Assembly (NCBI RefSeq): GCF_012932375.1
Contig: NZ_JAAIIG010000005.1
Location: 124,001-188,000, forward strand
From: Bifidobacterium olomucense
GTDB taxonomy: Bacteria; Actinomycetota; Actinomycetes; Actinomycetales; Bifidobacteriaceae
DNA: 64,000 nucleotides
Reading direction: 5' to 3'
Shown here: piece after piece, positions 9,688-18,612 of the stretch
How positions within the stretch are numbered: the stretch's first letter is position 1
Layout of the letters: every line of letters begins with the position of its first letter
The notes under the pieces: model-generated
What the model saw: the letters and a program-made list of their open reading frames with translations, nothing else
Database searches by the model: none
What the model was told of the DNA's origin: nothing
Position numbers and translations under genes: made by a program

Positions 9688-9759
9688 GAATCCCTAGTAT
9701 AGCGTGCGCACTGATATTGGCACGCCGACCCGCGTCCTGATGCCTCCAAGCGCTCCGGC

Positions 9760-10581
9760 CTACTCCAGCCGTCCGCGACGCCAGAGATTGGCACCGTGCT
9801 GGAAAGCCTTCGCGGTGGTCATGAGGTTGGCGCTGGTATGCATCAGGCGAGCGGCTTTGGTCCGCACTATTTTTTCGTCGGAAGATGAGGCGAAACCGCC
9901 ATTGGCGTCGGCCCGAGAGACCATGCGCCGTGCCTCCACGCGCAATCCCAACGCCACGACATCAGTAAAGGCGGCCGCCCGCTCTAGCGCCACGGCGAAA
10001 TCGCCCACAAACGCACCGGACAGAATCGAATCGGCCAGTCGCACGATGTCGTCTTCCGTAGGTGCCTGATCTACTCCGGCGATGGCGGAAGCAGTGGTGG
10101 CCACCGGCTCGCCCAGTCGCCACAGTCGGGCGATTGCGTCACGGTTCGAGCGCATCCACGTGCGCAACATGTACAGTCGCCACAGCACGCCGGGCAACGA
10201 ATCCGGTTCGGCGTCGCTCCATAGCTCGGCGATTTCGTCCACGCCAACCGTTTCCACCAGCGTCAACACGCGTTGCACCACTTCCGGATCCTCGCTGTGA
10301 CGCACGCGGTCAAGCAACGCGGCGGCGGAAAGGTGACTCATTTCGCTCATGGCCTGCGGATCCATGCCGCCGGCCAATCCGTCGGCCACACCGGGGTCAA
10401 GCTGTGCCGGGCGTGACGGACGTGATGATCCCAGGCGCGCCGGGCCGAACGAGCCTCCGGCTGCACGCAGCGAGCCGAAGCCCGGGCCGAATCCGCCGAC
10501 CGTTGAGGCGCGCGAAGCATGCGCCGCAGCGGCGGCCGCCGACGAATTGGAGGAGTCAGGTGAAGCGGGTCTAGTAGACAA
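9760..10581 (-). CDS. Conserved-looking hypothetical protein
   Basis: I do not recognise this 273-residue protein. The first 70 residues are Ala/Gly/Ser/Pro-rich and probably disordered. The rest is a helical acidic region containing [18 protein letters not shown] and [29 protein letters not shown]. No signal peptide or membrane segment is seen. The first possible start is TTG 10581, overlapping the stop of the Nudix gene by 11 bases and so implying translational coupling. ATGs at about residue 73 would remove only the low-complexity part. It shares an operon with the Nudix/phosphatase gene, so a role in nucleotide or phosphate metabolism is possible but unproven. Confidence 0.7.
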   Translation of the reverse strand: MSTRPASPDSSNSSAAAAAAHASRASTVGGFGPGFGSLRAAGGSFGPARLGSSRPSRPAQLDPGVADGLAGGMDPQAMSEMSHLSAAALLDRVRHSEDPEVVQRVLTLVETVGVDEIAELWSDAEPDSLPGVLWRLYMLRTWMRSNRDAIARLWRLGEPVATTASAIAGVDQAPTEDDIVRLADSILSGAFVGDFAVALERAAAFTDVVALGLRVEARRMVSRADANGGFASSSDEKIVRTKAARLMHTSANLMTTAKAFQHGANLWRRGRLE

Positions 10582-11659
10582 GCGGTTGCACTTTCTGAAT
10601 ATCGATGATGGAAGGCGTGGTGCCCGGAGTGATGAACAGTACCACAGCGGAACCGGTCGGCATGAACGGCGTTTTGACGATCAATCGTTTGGCCAGCGAA
10701 TTAGAGACGCACAATCCGCGCAGTTGCTCAAACATGCCGCCGATCACCGGCCGATGCATACAGATTGCCGTAGGTTCGCGGCGGGCGAGCATCAGGTCGA
10801 TTTCGTGAGTCAAACAATCCCACGCGCCTTCCGGATTATCGGCGTACGCATCTTCGGTGAGCGCATCCAGCGTAACCATTTCGCGTTCGGTCTGCCACGA
10901 GTACGTTTGCAGCGTTTCCATGCAACGTATCCACGGCGATGTCGTGAGACGGGTGGGATTGAAGCAGGCGAGCTCGTGATTCAGCGCATATGCGGCGGCG
11001 GCGCCGCGAGGCGTAATCGGCCGGTTCGCGTCCGTACCTTTCCACATCTTGCGTGCCTCGGCCTTGCCGTGGCGCACGATAAGCAGCGGTACGGCGTTGA
11101 GCGCTCCCTCTTCGACACGGTCCACGAACGTCGCCAGAATGTCGCGGTCGGTGGAATGGGTGAGTTTTTTGCGTGCCTCGGCGGGGGTGAGCCATACGAT
11201 CTGGTCGATCTCGCCTACGTCCGCGCGGTGCACCGGGCCGAACGCCTTCGTGCGCTTGGCGTCGTCGGCGGCGCTGATAGGCGTGGCCATCCAGAATCGT
11301 ACGTGTTTGCTGTCGCTGGCGAGATCTTTCGTGTGACGATGTTTGCTGCCTTCTTCGGACATCGGGTAGGAGACGTCGCCCAGATACGGGCCGAGCGCGA
11401 CCGGCAGTCCGCTTTCCTCGCCGATTTCGCGAACCGCGGCGTGCAGGGCGGACTCGTTCGGATCGAGTTTGCCTTTCGGCCAACTCCAATCGTCGTATTT
11501 CGGTCGGTGCACGATGCACAGCTCGATGTAGTGCAATACGTTATTTGATGGTGCGGAAGTCGATGCAACGTTGCTGGCCGCAGGCGCATAGCCGGGTTTC
11601 CAACGGTACAAGATACCGCCGGCAGCCTCTACGATATGTCTCATTGTGTTGGTACCCAT
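10571..11659 (-). CDS. MutT1-like Nudix hydrolase fused to histidine phosphatase
   Basis: Two-domain enzyme of 362 residues. The N-terminal Nudix domain has a complete box ([20 protein letters not shown] then SG). The C-terminal domain starts with [10 protein letters not shown], the RHG motif of histidine phosphatases. This arrangement matches actinobacterial MutT1, which cleans up oxidised guanine nucleotides and diadenosine polyphosphates and is commonly encoded beside ppk, as here. The ATG at 11659 lies about eight bases after a minus-strand TACAAT (11668-11673), which suggests a leaderless transcript; a GTG at 11662 is adjacent. It overlaps the next gene. Confidence 0.88.
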   Translation of the reverse strand: MGTNTMRHIVEAAGGILYRWKPGYAPAASNVASTSAPSNNVLHYIELCIVHRPKYDDWSWPKGKLDPNESALHAAVREIGEESGLPVALGPYLGDVSYPMSEEGSKHRHTKDLASDSKHVRFWMATPISAADDAKRTKAFGPVHRADVGEIDQIVWLTPAEARKKLTHSTDRDILATFVDRVEEGALNAVPLLIVRHGKAEARKMWKGTDANRPITPRGAAAAYALNHELACFNPTRLTTSPWIRCMETLQTYSWQTEREMVTLDALTEDAYADNPEGAWDCLTHEIDLMLARREPTAICMHRPVIGGMFEQLRGLCVSNSLAKRLIVKTPFMPTGSAVVLFITPGTTPSIIDIQKVQPLVY

Positions 11660-11718
11660 CACTGGTCATTGTAGGGCAAAACCAACTGCCGCTACGTAGT
11701 TTGTGCTTACCAAACGAC

Positions 11719-11919
11719 GATGCCCGGCCCCCGTATGAATACGGAAAACCGGGCATCAATCGCTATCTGTCCGTGAAACAGTGTAGCAGCGTTTTGCGTT
11801 AACGTTCACACTGAGGGCGGGTGCGCTTCTGTGCGGACGCTAACGTGACGATTCGAATCGCATTTCGTTACGCCGATCCCTCTTTGGTGAGAGAAGAATT
11901 GGCGTAACGAAATGCGATT
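11719..11919. terminator. Two strong inverted repeats between ppk and the Nudix gene
   Basis: In the 297-base gap, AATCGCATTTCGTTACGCC (11856-11874) pairs perfectly with 11901-11919, a 19-bp stem suited to ending ppk transcription. A second element at 11719-11757 has GATGCCCGG/CCGGGCATC enclosing CCGTAT/ATACGG. Nothing else was seen in the gap. Confidence 0.65.
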
Positions 11920-11956
11920 TTCCGTGCCTAGCCGATCGTGGCGGATGCGAACGGCG

Positions 11957-14194
11957 TCAGTTATGCGAACGGCGACGACGCGTGTGCTTGCGGATCAGGT
12001 ACTCCTGGCTGTCCACCAGCGGACGGCCTTCGTCGTCCTTGGTGTGCAGCACGTAAGTGCCATCGGGCTGCATATGCCAGCTCACGGTGGAATCGGCCAT
12101 CTGCAGATCCACGTACTTGATCAGTTCGTCGATCTGCTCCGGAGCAGTTATGCGCACCAGAGCCTCCACGCGACGGTCAAGGTTGCGGTGCATCAGATCG
12201 GCGGAACCGATGTACACCTCGGGGCCGGACGCCGGACCCTCGCCGATCTGCGGGCCGTCTGCGTTGCAGAAGGCATAGATGCGGGAGTGCTCCAGGAATC
12301 GGCCGAGCACCGAACGGACGCGGATGTTCTCCGACAGGCCCGGAACGCCCGGCTTCAGCGCGCAGATGCCACGCTCGACGATGTCGATCTTGACGCCAGC
12401 CTGAGAGGCGCGGTACAGCGCGTCAATGGTCTTCTCGTCCACGATCGCGTTGCACTTGATCTTGATCCAGGCTTCCTTGCCGGCGCGGGCGGCGTCCTCT
12501 TCGCGGCGGATGCGCTGGATAAGGCCGGTGCGTACGGTACGCGGGGCCACCAGCAGACGGTGGAAGCTGGACTTCGGTGCGTAGCCGGAGAGCTGGTTGA
12601 ACAGTCGGGTGAGGTCCTGGCCGACTACCGGGTCGCAGGTCAGCAAGCCCAGATCGGTGTACAGACGCGCGGTCTTCGGGTTGTAGTTACCGGTGCCCAC
12701 GTGGCAGTAACGACGCAGGCCGTCCGCCTCCTGACGCACCACCTCGATGAGCTTGCAGTGGGTTTTCAGACCCACGATGCCATACACCACGTGTACGCCG
12801 GCGCGTTCGAGCTTGCGGGCCCAGGCGATGTTGGCGTCCTCGTCGAAGCGTGCCTTGATCTCCACCAGTGCCAGCACCTGCTTGCCGGCGTGGGCTGCGT
12901 CGATCAGCGCGTCGATGATCGGCGAGTTGGAGCTGGTGCGGTAGAGCGTCTGCTTGATGGCCAGAACCTTAGGATCCGCAGCAGCTTGTGCCAGAAAGGC
13001 CTGGACGGACGTGGAGAAGGAGTCGTAGGGGTGGTGCAGCAGGATGTCGCGCTCGCGGATGGCTGCGAAGATGTCCTGCGCACGGCTCGACTCGACCTCG
13101 GCGATCTGACGGTTCGTGGTCGGCACAAACGGGCGGAACTTCAGGTCCGGACGATCCACGCCGCCGAGCTCGAAGAGCACGGTCATATCCAGCGGGCTCG
13201 GCAGGCGGTAGACCTCGTCCTGGCTCACGCCGAGCTGGTCGGCGAGCAGCTGGGAGAGGAACGGGCTGGTGGAATCGGTGATCTCCAGACGGATCGGCGG
13301 TCCGAAGCGGCGACGCAGCAGTTCCTTCTCCATGGCGTTGAGCAGGTTCTCGGCGTCGTCCTCTTCCACGTCGATGTCCTCGTTACGGGTCACGCGGAAG
13401 GAACGGGCTTCCTTGATGATCATGCCCGGGAACAGGGATTCGAGGTGGGCGGCGATGAGCTTCTCCATCGTGATGAAGCCGTAACGCTCGTCCTTGGACT
13501 CCTCGTCCGTCATATCGTCCACCGGCACGAGGCGCGGCAGGTTGCCCGGGATCTTGACGCGGGCGAAGTGGGACTTGCCGGAGGACGGGTTTTCCACGAT
13601 CACGGCAAGGTTGATGGAGCCGCCGGAAATGTAGGGGAACGGGTGGGCCGGGTCCACGGCGAGCGGGGTGAGTACGGGGAACACCTGCTGGCGGTAGTAG
13701 CGCGAGAGGCGCTCCTGCTCGGAGGAGGTGAGCTTATCCCACGTCAGCAGAACGATATGTTCCTTCTCCAGTGCGGGCAGCAGCACATCGATGGCGTAGT
13801 GCGCGTGCTCATCCTGAAGACGGTGTGCGGTTTCGCTGATGGCGCGCAGCTGCTGGCGTGGGCTCAGGCCCGCGGCGGACGGCACGGCGATGCCCGAGTC
13901 GATGCGGCGCTTCAGGCCTGCCACGCGGACCATGAAGAACTCATCGAGGTTCGAGGCGAAAATCGCGGCGAAATTGGTGCGTTCGAGCAGGGGCAGGTCT
14001 TCATTCTCCGCGCATTCAAGCACGCGCTGGTTGAACTTGAGCCAGCTCAGTTCGCGGTCGAAGAAGCGGTCCGGAGGCAGCGGTGCCTCGCCTTCCTTAT
14101 CGACGCGGCGGTCGTTCTTGTCGGTTTCGGCAATATGCTCTGCGATTTGGCTTCGCAGAATTGCCTTTGAGGGTGCGTCAAATATCTGTGCCAT
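11957..14194 (-). CDS. ppk: Polyphosphate kinase 1
   Basis: Reversible transfer of the ATP gamma-phosphate to polyphosphate. The 745 residues carry the PPK1 N-terminal region ([18 protein letters not shown]), the head domain, and the C-terminal phospholipase-D-like domains. The autophosphorylated His lies in [13 protein letters not shown], with [10 protein letters not shown] next and [10 protein letters not shown] near the end. The start ATG follows a minus-strand TACGAT by seven bases, so the mRNA is probably leaderless. It lies upstream of the Nudix/phosphatase gene on the same strand. Confidence 0.95.
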   Translation of the reverse strand: MAQIFDAPSKAILRSQIAEHIAETDKNDRRVDKEGEAPLPPDRFFDRELSWLKFNQRVLECAENEDLPLLERTNFAAIFASNLDEFFMVRVAGLKRRIDSGIAVPSAAGLSPRQQLRAISETAHRLQDEHAHYAIDVLLPALEKEHIVLLTWDKLTSSEQERLSRYYRQQVFPVLTPLAVDPAHPFPYISGGSINLAVIVENPSSGKSHFARVKIPGNLPRLVPVDDMTDEESKDERYGFITMEKLIAAHLESLFPGMIIKEARSFRVTRNEDIDVEEDDAENLLNAMEKELLRRRFGPPIRLEITDSTSPFLSQLLADQLGVSQDEVYRLPSPLDMTVLFELGGVDRPDLKFRPFVPTTNRQIAEVESSRAQDIFAAIRERDILLHHPYDSFSTSVQAFLAQAAADPKVLAIKQTLYRTSSNSPIIDALIDAAHAGKQVLALVEIKARFDEDANIAWARKLERAGVHVVYGIVGLKTHCKLIEVVRQEADGLRRYCHVGTGNYNPKTARLYTDLGLLTCDPVVGQDLTRLFNQLSGYAPKSSFHRLLVAPRTVRTGLIQRIRREEDAARAGKEAWIKIKCNAIVDEKTIDALYRASQAGVKIDIVERGICALKPGVPGLSENIRVRSVLGRFLEHSRIYAFCNADGPQIGEGPASGPEVYIGSADLMHRNLDRRVEALVRITAPEQIDELIKYVDLQMADSTVSWHMQPDGTYVLHTKDDEGRPLVDSQEYLIRKHTRRRRSHN

Positions 14195-14440
14195 AGCCTA
14201 TATCGTAAGCTTTGCTGTGGCCGGAAACCTAGTGAACGCTCAAAATTCAGGAGCCGTTCATATTGGATTGCCTTGGTGGGGCGTGAAGGGCGTTGTATGT
14301 GCGACACGCCGTTGGATTCGCGGAATCGCACATGAGTGAACATCATACGGGTTCGAATTGAACGCTTCTGCTCGTTTGCGGCGGGCGGCGAAGTGCGATT
14401 GAACAGTTGCGATAAAAACCGAACATTGCCGGTGTGCGGG

Positions 14441-14469
14441 TTGCGGGAATCTGCTGTGGTGAATAGATT
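14441..14469 (+). promoter_or_regulatory. Promoter of the candidate structured RNA
   Basis: TTGCGG (14441-14446) and TAGATT (14464-14469) are separated by exactly 17 bases. Transcription would start around 14476-14478, exactly where the closing stem of the RNA begins. Confidence 0.6.
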
Positions 14470-14477
14470 ATGAGGTA

Positions 14478-14642
14478 CAAGAACAACTGAACAGAGCAGA
14501 GCCCACAAGTAGTGTATGGTCACGAGGACTGTTACGTTGGACGGGCATTGGAAAGACTTACCGTTACAACGATGATGTTGTGCAGAGATTCTGCTCCAGT
14601 AGTTGTTCTTGAGAAGAAAAGGCCCGCTCCGGCGGGCCTTTT
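14478..14642 (+). ncRNA. Candidate structured small RNA, about 165 nt
   Basis: The ends can pair: CAAGAACAACT (14478-14488) with 14601-14611, then after small bulges GAGCAGA (14494-14500) with TCTGCTC (14590-14596). An inner hairpin is ACAAC/GTTGT (14566-14581). A Rho-independent terminator follows at once (GGCCCGC/GCGGGCC, 14621-14638, flanked by AAAA and TTTT), and a well-spaced promoter precedes it. No convincing ORF fits. The 5'-to-3' closing stem recalls 6S-type RNAs. SRP RNA, tmRNA and RNase P signatures were looked for and not seen, so the class is unassigned. Confidence 0.6.
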
Positions 14643-14696
14643 CGTTTGTGCGCCGATGGGCGAGGTGAAAATCTGGGGTTATAGGGCTATAGGTTT

Positions 14697-14945
14697 TTAT
14701 GGTGTTTTAGACCGGTCAGCACGGCCGCGACTTCGTGTGGTGAAGTTGTTGCCCGTCGATCGTGTGGGTCTCGGTCGTGCTGAGGCCGCATCGCCGAGAT
14801 TATGGATGGCCTTGGCGGAGGCGGCGCGAGCGTCGAAGGCGTCGGGAATCAAAGACGGGTTTCCACGGAGCGCATCCGTAACGGTGAGGGTGATCAGAAC
14901 GGCCGCGCGGGCCAGCTCCACGGCGAGTGTGAAATATTGTTTCAT
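14697..14945 (-). pseudogene. Possible remnant ORF in a gene-poor region
   Basis: A minus-strand frame beginning MKQYFTLAVELARAAVLI has a protein-like first half but turns Arg/Thr-rich and unconvincing. It lacks a ribosome-binding site. It may be a decayed gene fragment or chance. Apart from the repeats listed separately, 14643-15847 contains no other supportable gene. Confidence 0.2.
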
Positions 14946-15173
14946 GCATAGGGCATGCGTCACGCATGCGGGAAACGTCTCGTGGATGGCTCCATTCCGC
15001 CGAACACGCCGTGTGGGCGAGCGGCATGAAGTGCTTCACCCGTCCCCCAGGGAATGTGGGTGTGAAGCTCATCCTAATCGGTGCTGGTCCCGTATTCGTG
15101 TTCGTTATCCTCGGATTTGGGGAGTTAACGGGGCTTAGCGAGAGAACGCGGAGTAACTGTGGGGGCAGACTCG

Positions 15174-15374
15174 GTTACGAGGGGCTGATTTGCGTTACGA
15201 GGAAGGCCTATCTGCGTTACGAGGGGCTGTGTCGGGACGAGAACGCCTCCTGTTGGCTCTATGCGTCACCGCCGTTATGCCGTTTTGCGGCATTTGGCGG
15301 TTCGGGATACTCGGGTGGCGGCCCCTTGTAACGCAGATGGGTGTTTCGGATGGCGGGAATCCGCCCCTTGTAAG
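15174..15374. repeat. Nested inverted-repeat element, copy 1
   Basis: The outer arms are GTTACGAGGGGC (15174-15185) and GCCCCTTGTAA (15363-15373). The inner arms are 15207-15227 and 15321-15341 (21 bp, two mismatches, containing ATCTGCGTTAC). The centre forms a further hairpin around 15271-15300. The same architecture and arm words recur at 42726-42959. Confidence 0.6.
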
Positions 15375-15847
15375 CGGGAAAGGGCCAAAAGCTTGATGAG
15401 CCGGTCATGAGGCATGGTGGGGCTCGGCGTTGCGCGGCGGATGGGCGATGCGGATGACCCGATCGGTCGTGGCGGATGCCGTGGAACTGGGGCTTCATGG
15501 CAAACCGGCATGCAGCGGTGAAATCGGTGCTTTGCTGTGAATGAGGTGGTGTGAACGGTCTGATCGGCCAGACGTGCCTCGGAATAAGGGGCCTCAGAAG
15601 GGTGAGTAGCGCGGTCTGATCGGGTTTTGAAGACACTGCGGAAATCGGTGCTTTCCGGTGAATGAGCAGTTGCGAACGCTCCGCCGTTCAGTGGAACACC
15701 CGGTGGGCGGATAGCGCAAGACGCTCCGATCAACCATCCATGGGAACACTGTGGAATCGGCAGCGCTGTGGCACTGATGCGTCAATCGTGTTGAGGCGTC
15801 CGCGAACGATGCGGCGGAAGCAAGTCGAAACAGCTACAGTGGTGAGC

Positions 15848-17164
15848 ATGACGGAAATGCAGCGTGCTCCAGAAGGAATGTCGACCAAACCCCGCATCAG
15901 GCCCGCCGATGCGGATGACGACCGACCGGTCTCTATTTCCGCGCGTTTGGGACGTTTGCAGTTCCACCATTCCGGCAAATTCCGTGTGCTGCAAGTTGCG
16001 GATGTGCAGGATGGGCCGAAAATCGCCAAAGACACGATTACCCTTCTTGAAGCCAGTTTGGATGCCGCTCGCCCTGATGTGGTGATCTTCTCCGGCAATC
16101 AGATCGCCGGTTATGATCCGGCGTTCGCAGGATCCTTCCGCAAACGCCGTTGGAGCGAAGAGCCGATCGCTGAATCGGCGCTGGAACAAACTCGCGCTTT
16201 GGTGCGTCAAGCTGCCGAACAGTTGACGGCACCGCTTGCCGTTCGCGGCATTCCGTGGGCCATAACCTACGGCAATCATGATTTTCAGTGCGGCCTGAGC
16301 AATGCGCAATTGGACGCCATCTACCGTGAACTGCCCGGGTGCGTGAACCCGTCGACTCCATCGATCGCGGCGGGAACGCCAGAAACGCCGGAAGTTGCCA
16401 ATGCCCGGGAGCCGGTGCTGCCCCAGCAGACCATATATACCTCCAACCCACAGGAGCCGGGCACGTTCGCATTGCCTGTGATGGATATGGGTGGCTCGAA
16501 GGTCGCTCTTGGACTGGTTGTGCTGGATTCCGGCGACTATGTGCATGGCGGCGGTTTCGGTACGCCTTCGACGGCGGCCATGGAATTCCTGCGCAAGGTG
16601 CCGGGATTGGTCGGTGCCAAATCTGTGGTGTTCCAACATATGCCGCTGCCGGAGTACTACCAGGTGCTCAAGCCGGTGGCGGCCACTGCGGCCTTTGCCA
16701 TGCAAGGCTATCGTGATCATGCGGATACCTATTACACCTTGGATGATGAGCGTGTGCAGCCCGGCGGCTACCTCGGCGAAGGCATTTCCTGCCCGGACCG
16801 TTCAGAGGAGTTTGCGGTATTGCACGACAGTGAAGGCTACGTAGGTGTGGCTGCCGGTCATGACCATCGCAATGGATTCGTGGGCGAGTATGAGGGGTTG
16901 CTTTTGGCCGCCACGCCCACGTGCGGGTTCAACACCTATGGCCCGGCCCCGGCCAAGCGCGCCGTGAGGTTGATCGAATTCGACATTCGCCATCCGTATG
17001 AGCCGCGCACGCAACTTCTGGAATTCGGTGAGCTTGTGGGCAAGCCCAGCTCGCGTCGCGCATATACCTACGCCGTGAATCAGGCTACTCCCGGTGAAGG
17101 TGAAGGCGACGATCTGTTGCGCAGACCATCATTGTGGAGCCAGCTGACCGGATTATTCAAGTAA
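15848..17164 (+). CDS. Calcineurin-like metallophosphoesterase
   Basis: Predicted metal-dependent phosphoesterase of 438 residues. Visible metal-binding motifs are LQVADVQDG (first Asp), ITYGNHDF (GNHD), VVFQHMPLPEY, and GVAAGHDHRN near the C-terminus. No signal peptide is apparent, so it is probably cytoplasmic. I chose the ATG at 15848 because TACAGT (15835-15840) lies seven bases upstream, fitting a leaderless start; longer in-frame readings to 15662 have no ribosome-binding site and unusual composition. It stands alone between repeat-rich regions, and the substrate cannot be told from the sequence. Confidence 0.82.
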   Translation: MTEMQRAPEGMSTKPRIRPADADDDRPVSISARLGRLQFHHSGKFRVLQVADVQDGPKIAKDTITLLEASLDAARPDVVIFSGNQIAGYDPAFAGSFRKRRWSEEPIAESALEQTRALVRQAAEQLTAPLAVRGIPWAITYGNHDFQCGLSNAQLDAIYRELPGCVNPSTPSIAAGTPETPEVANAREPVLPQQTIYTSNPQEPGTFALPVMDMGGSKVALGLVVLDSGDYVHGGGFGTPSTAAMEFLRKVPGLVGAKSVVFQHMPLPEYYQVLKPVAATAAFAMQGYRDHADTYYTLDDERVQPGGYLGEGISCPDRSEEFAVLHDSEGYVGVAAGHDHRNGFVGEYEGLLLAATPTCGFNTYGPAPAKRAVRLIEFDIRHPYEPRTQLLEFGELVGKPSSRRAYTYAVNQATPGEGEGDDLLRRPSLWSQLTGLFK

Positions 17165-17495
17165 CTGCATAGCCATTGCGGTGGTCGGCTGTCAAAACTG
17201 GCAGGAAAACCTCGCTGGCGATGGTGTGGGCGAAGCTGTTATGCCAAACGCTGGCAGGCCGCCGCTCATAAGCAAGATTATTGAAGCCTCGCAGCCACCA
17301 GCTGGCAGAACTGCTTCATTTCCGATGCCATTGACAAAGGGAGCATGCCAAAAACTGGCACGCTCCCTTCGCTATTCCATATCTGAATGTATGTCCGAAA
17401 CGGTATTCCGTGCTGGCTCGGCGAATCAGCAAAACCGGGCGGATCAGTAGAATCCGCAGAGCCGCCGAACCGGGCGGATCAACCGAATCAGCCGT
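17165..17495. other. Intergenic region with hairpins and repeated CTGGCA words
   Basis: No gene is seen. The strongest structure is AAGGGAGC (17337-17344) with GCTCCCTT (17362-17369) around an inner TGCCA/TGGCA, a plausible terminator between the convergent phosphoesterase and IclR genes. Around 17265-17300 is a sequence resembling the intercistronic element at 5352-5381. ACCGGGCGGATCA occurs twice near 17436-17480. Confidence 0.5.
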
Positions 17496-18296
17496 TCAGC
17501 GAACCGCCTTGACCAACGCCTCGGTCAGGTATTTGCCAGCGGCCATCACCAGCGGTGCGTAACGGCGTCCGGGGGCGGCGCCCATACGCCCGGTCGGGCC
17601 GGAAATCGAGATCGCCGCAATGACCTGTCCAGACGCATTGCGGATCGGCGCGGAAATCGAGCACACGCCATCTTCACGCTCGTTGACCGATTCGGCCCAG
17701 CCACGCTTGCGGACTGCGGCCAGCTTGGTCGCGGTGAACTTGGCGTGACGCAGTCCCTGATGAAGACGGTCGGAATCCTCCCAGGCCAGCAGAATCTGTG
17801 CAGCGGAGCCGGCCTCCATGGACAGCATGGCACCCACGGGAATGGAATCGCGCAGACCGGAGGCGCGCTCTACGGCGGCAATGCACACACGCTGATCGCC
17901 CTGACGGCGGTAAATCTGTGCGGATTCGCCGGTGCGGTCCAGCAAGGTCTGCAGAATCGGGCCGGCGGCGGTCAGCAGACGGTCCTCGCCGGCGGCTGCG
18001 GCGAGCTCGGCGAAACGGGAGCCCAGTACGAAACGACCGTGCTGATCGCGCAGCACGAAACGATGGCGCTCAAGTGCGATTGCCAGACGATGTGCGGTGG
18101 GGCGGGCGAGGCCGGTGGCGGCGACCAGCTGGCCCAGGGTGGAAGGGCCGGACTCCAGCGCATCAAGAATCTTCACGGTCTTGTCAAGTACGCCGACGCC
18201 GGAATGAATCTCTCCGTCGTCCTTCGAGGCTGTCGTATCGCCCTGTTCGGGGGCGGTCAAATTGTTGTCAAGCGGTTCTTCTTCGGAATCAGTCAT
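17496..18296 (-). CDS. IclR-family regulator, probable leuCD regulator
   Basis: Regulator of 266 residues with a disordered acidic N-terminus, then the IclR winged helix (GPSTLGQLVAATGLARPTAHRLAIALERH) and the C-terminal effector domain (GDQRVCIAAVERASG, ISAPIRNASGQVIAAISISGPTGR). It is divergent from leuC. The actinobacterial LtbR/NdgR group of IclR regulators controls leuCD from exactly this position, so leucine-linked regulation is a strong inference. No clear ribosome-binding site precedes the ATG; an upstream CATAAT could support a near-leaderless start. Confidence 0.88.
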   Translation of the reverse strand: MTDSEEEPLDNNLTAPEQGDTTASKDDGEIHSGVGVLDKTVKILDALESGPSTLGQLVAATGLARPTAHRLAIALERHRFVLRDQHGRFVLGSRFAELAAAAGEDRLLTAAGPILQTLLDRTGESAQIYRRQGDQRVCIAAVERASGLRDSIPVGAMLSMEAGSAAQILLAWEDSDRLHQGLRHAKFTATKLAAVRKRGWAESVNEREDGVCSISAPIRNASGQVIAAISISGPTGRMGAAPGRRYAPLVMAAGKYLTEALVKAVR

Positions 18297-18315
18297 AATA
18301 GAGGCGATTATGCCA

Positions 18316-18363
18316 TCTCACATAGTGAAATACCAAATCGAGGAAGTGTCTCACGAGGTGATC
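18316..18363. promoter_or_regulatory. Two candidate IclR operators upstream of leuC
   Basis: TCTCACATAGTGAAA (18316-18330) and TCTCACGAGGTGATC (18349-18363) share the pattern TCTCAC-N3-GTGA. The first is close to a perfect palindrome, and the centres are 33 bp apart. They lie just upstream of the IclR start in the divergent region. The rest of 18297-18612 shows no leader ORF I would support. Confidence 0.5.
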
Positions 18364-18612
18364 ATGCGCGTGCGCGGGTTGCGATAGGACGATCTCGGTA
18401 CGATTGACATCGATGATCCGTCGATAATCCGTCGGCAGTCTGTCGATAGAGCGTCGGCAGCGCGACGACAAAGCAACGTATTTTTACCCCTGCTTTATAG
18501 GTATCTCAATATCCGGCCTGTGCATGGCCGCCCCTATCGGGACCACTTAGGCTATTACCACGAACAAGGCGCGAACACAATACCTCGCGCGGAATTTTTT
18601 GGAGGAAACGCT

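Noticed and set aside
11912-14170. Long plus-strand frame opposite ppk, and similar frames opposite leuC, argS, lysA and hom
   Set aside because: All are shadows of well-identified enzymes with catalytic motifs; the antisense readings have no domains.
14340-14365. GGTTCGAAT resembling a tRNA T-loop
   Set aside because: No 7-bp acceptor stem, D-arm or anticodon arm can be built around it on either strand.
14697-15640. Several short ORFs of 60-150 codons in the gene-poor stretch
   Set aside because: Arg/Pro/Ser-rich, overlapping on both strands, without ribosome-binding sites; only one possible remnant is listed at low confidence.
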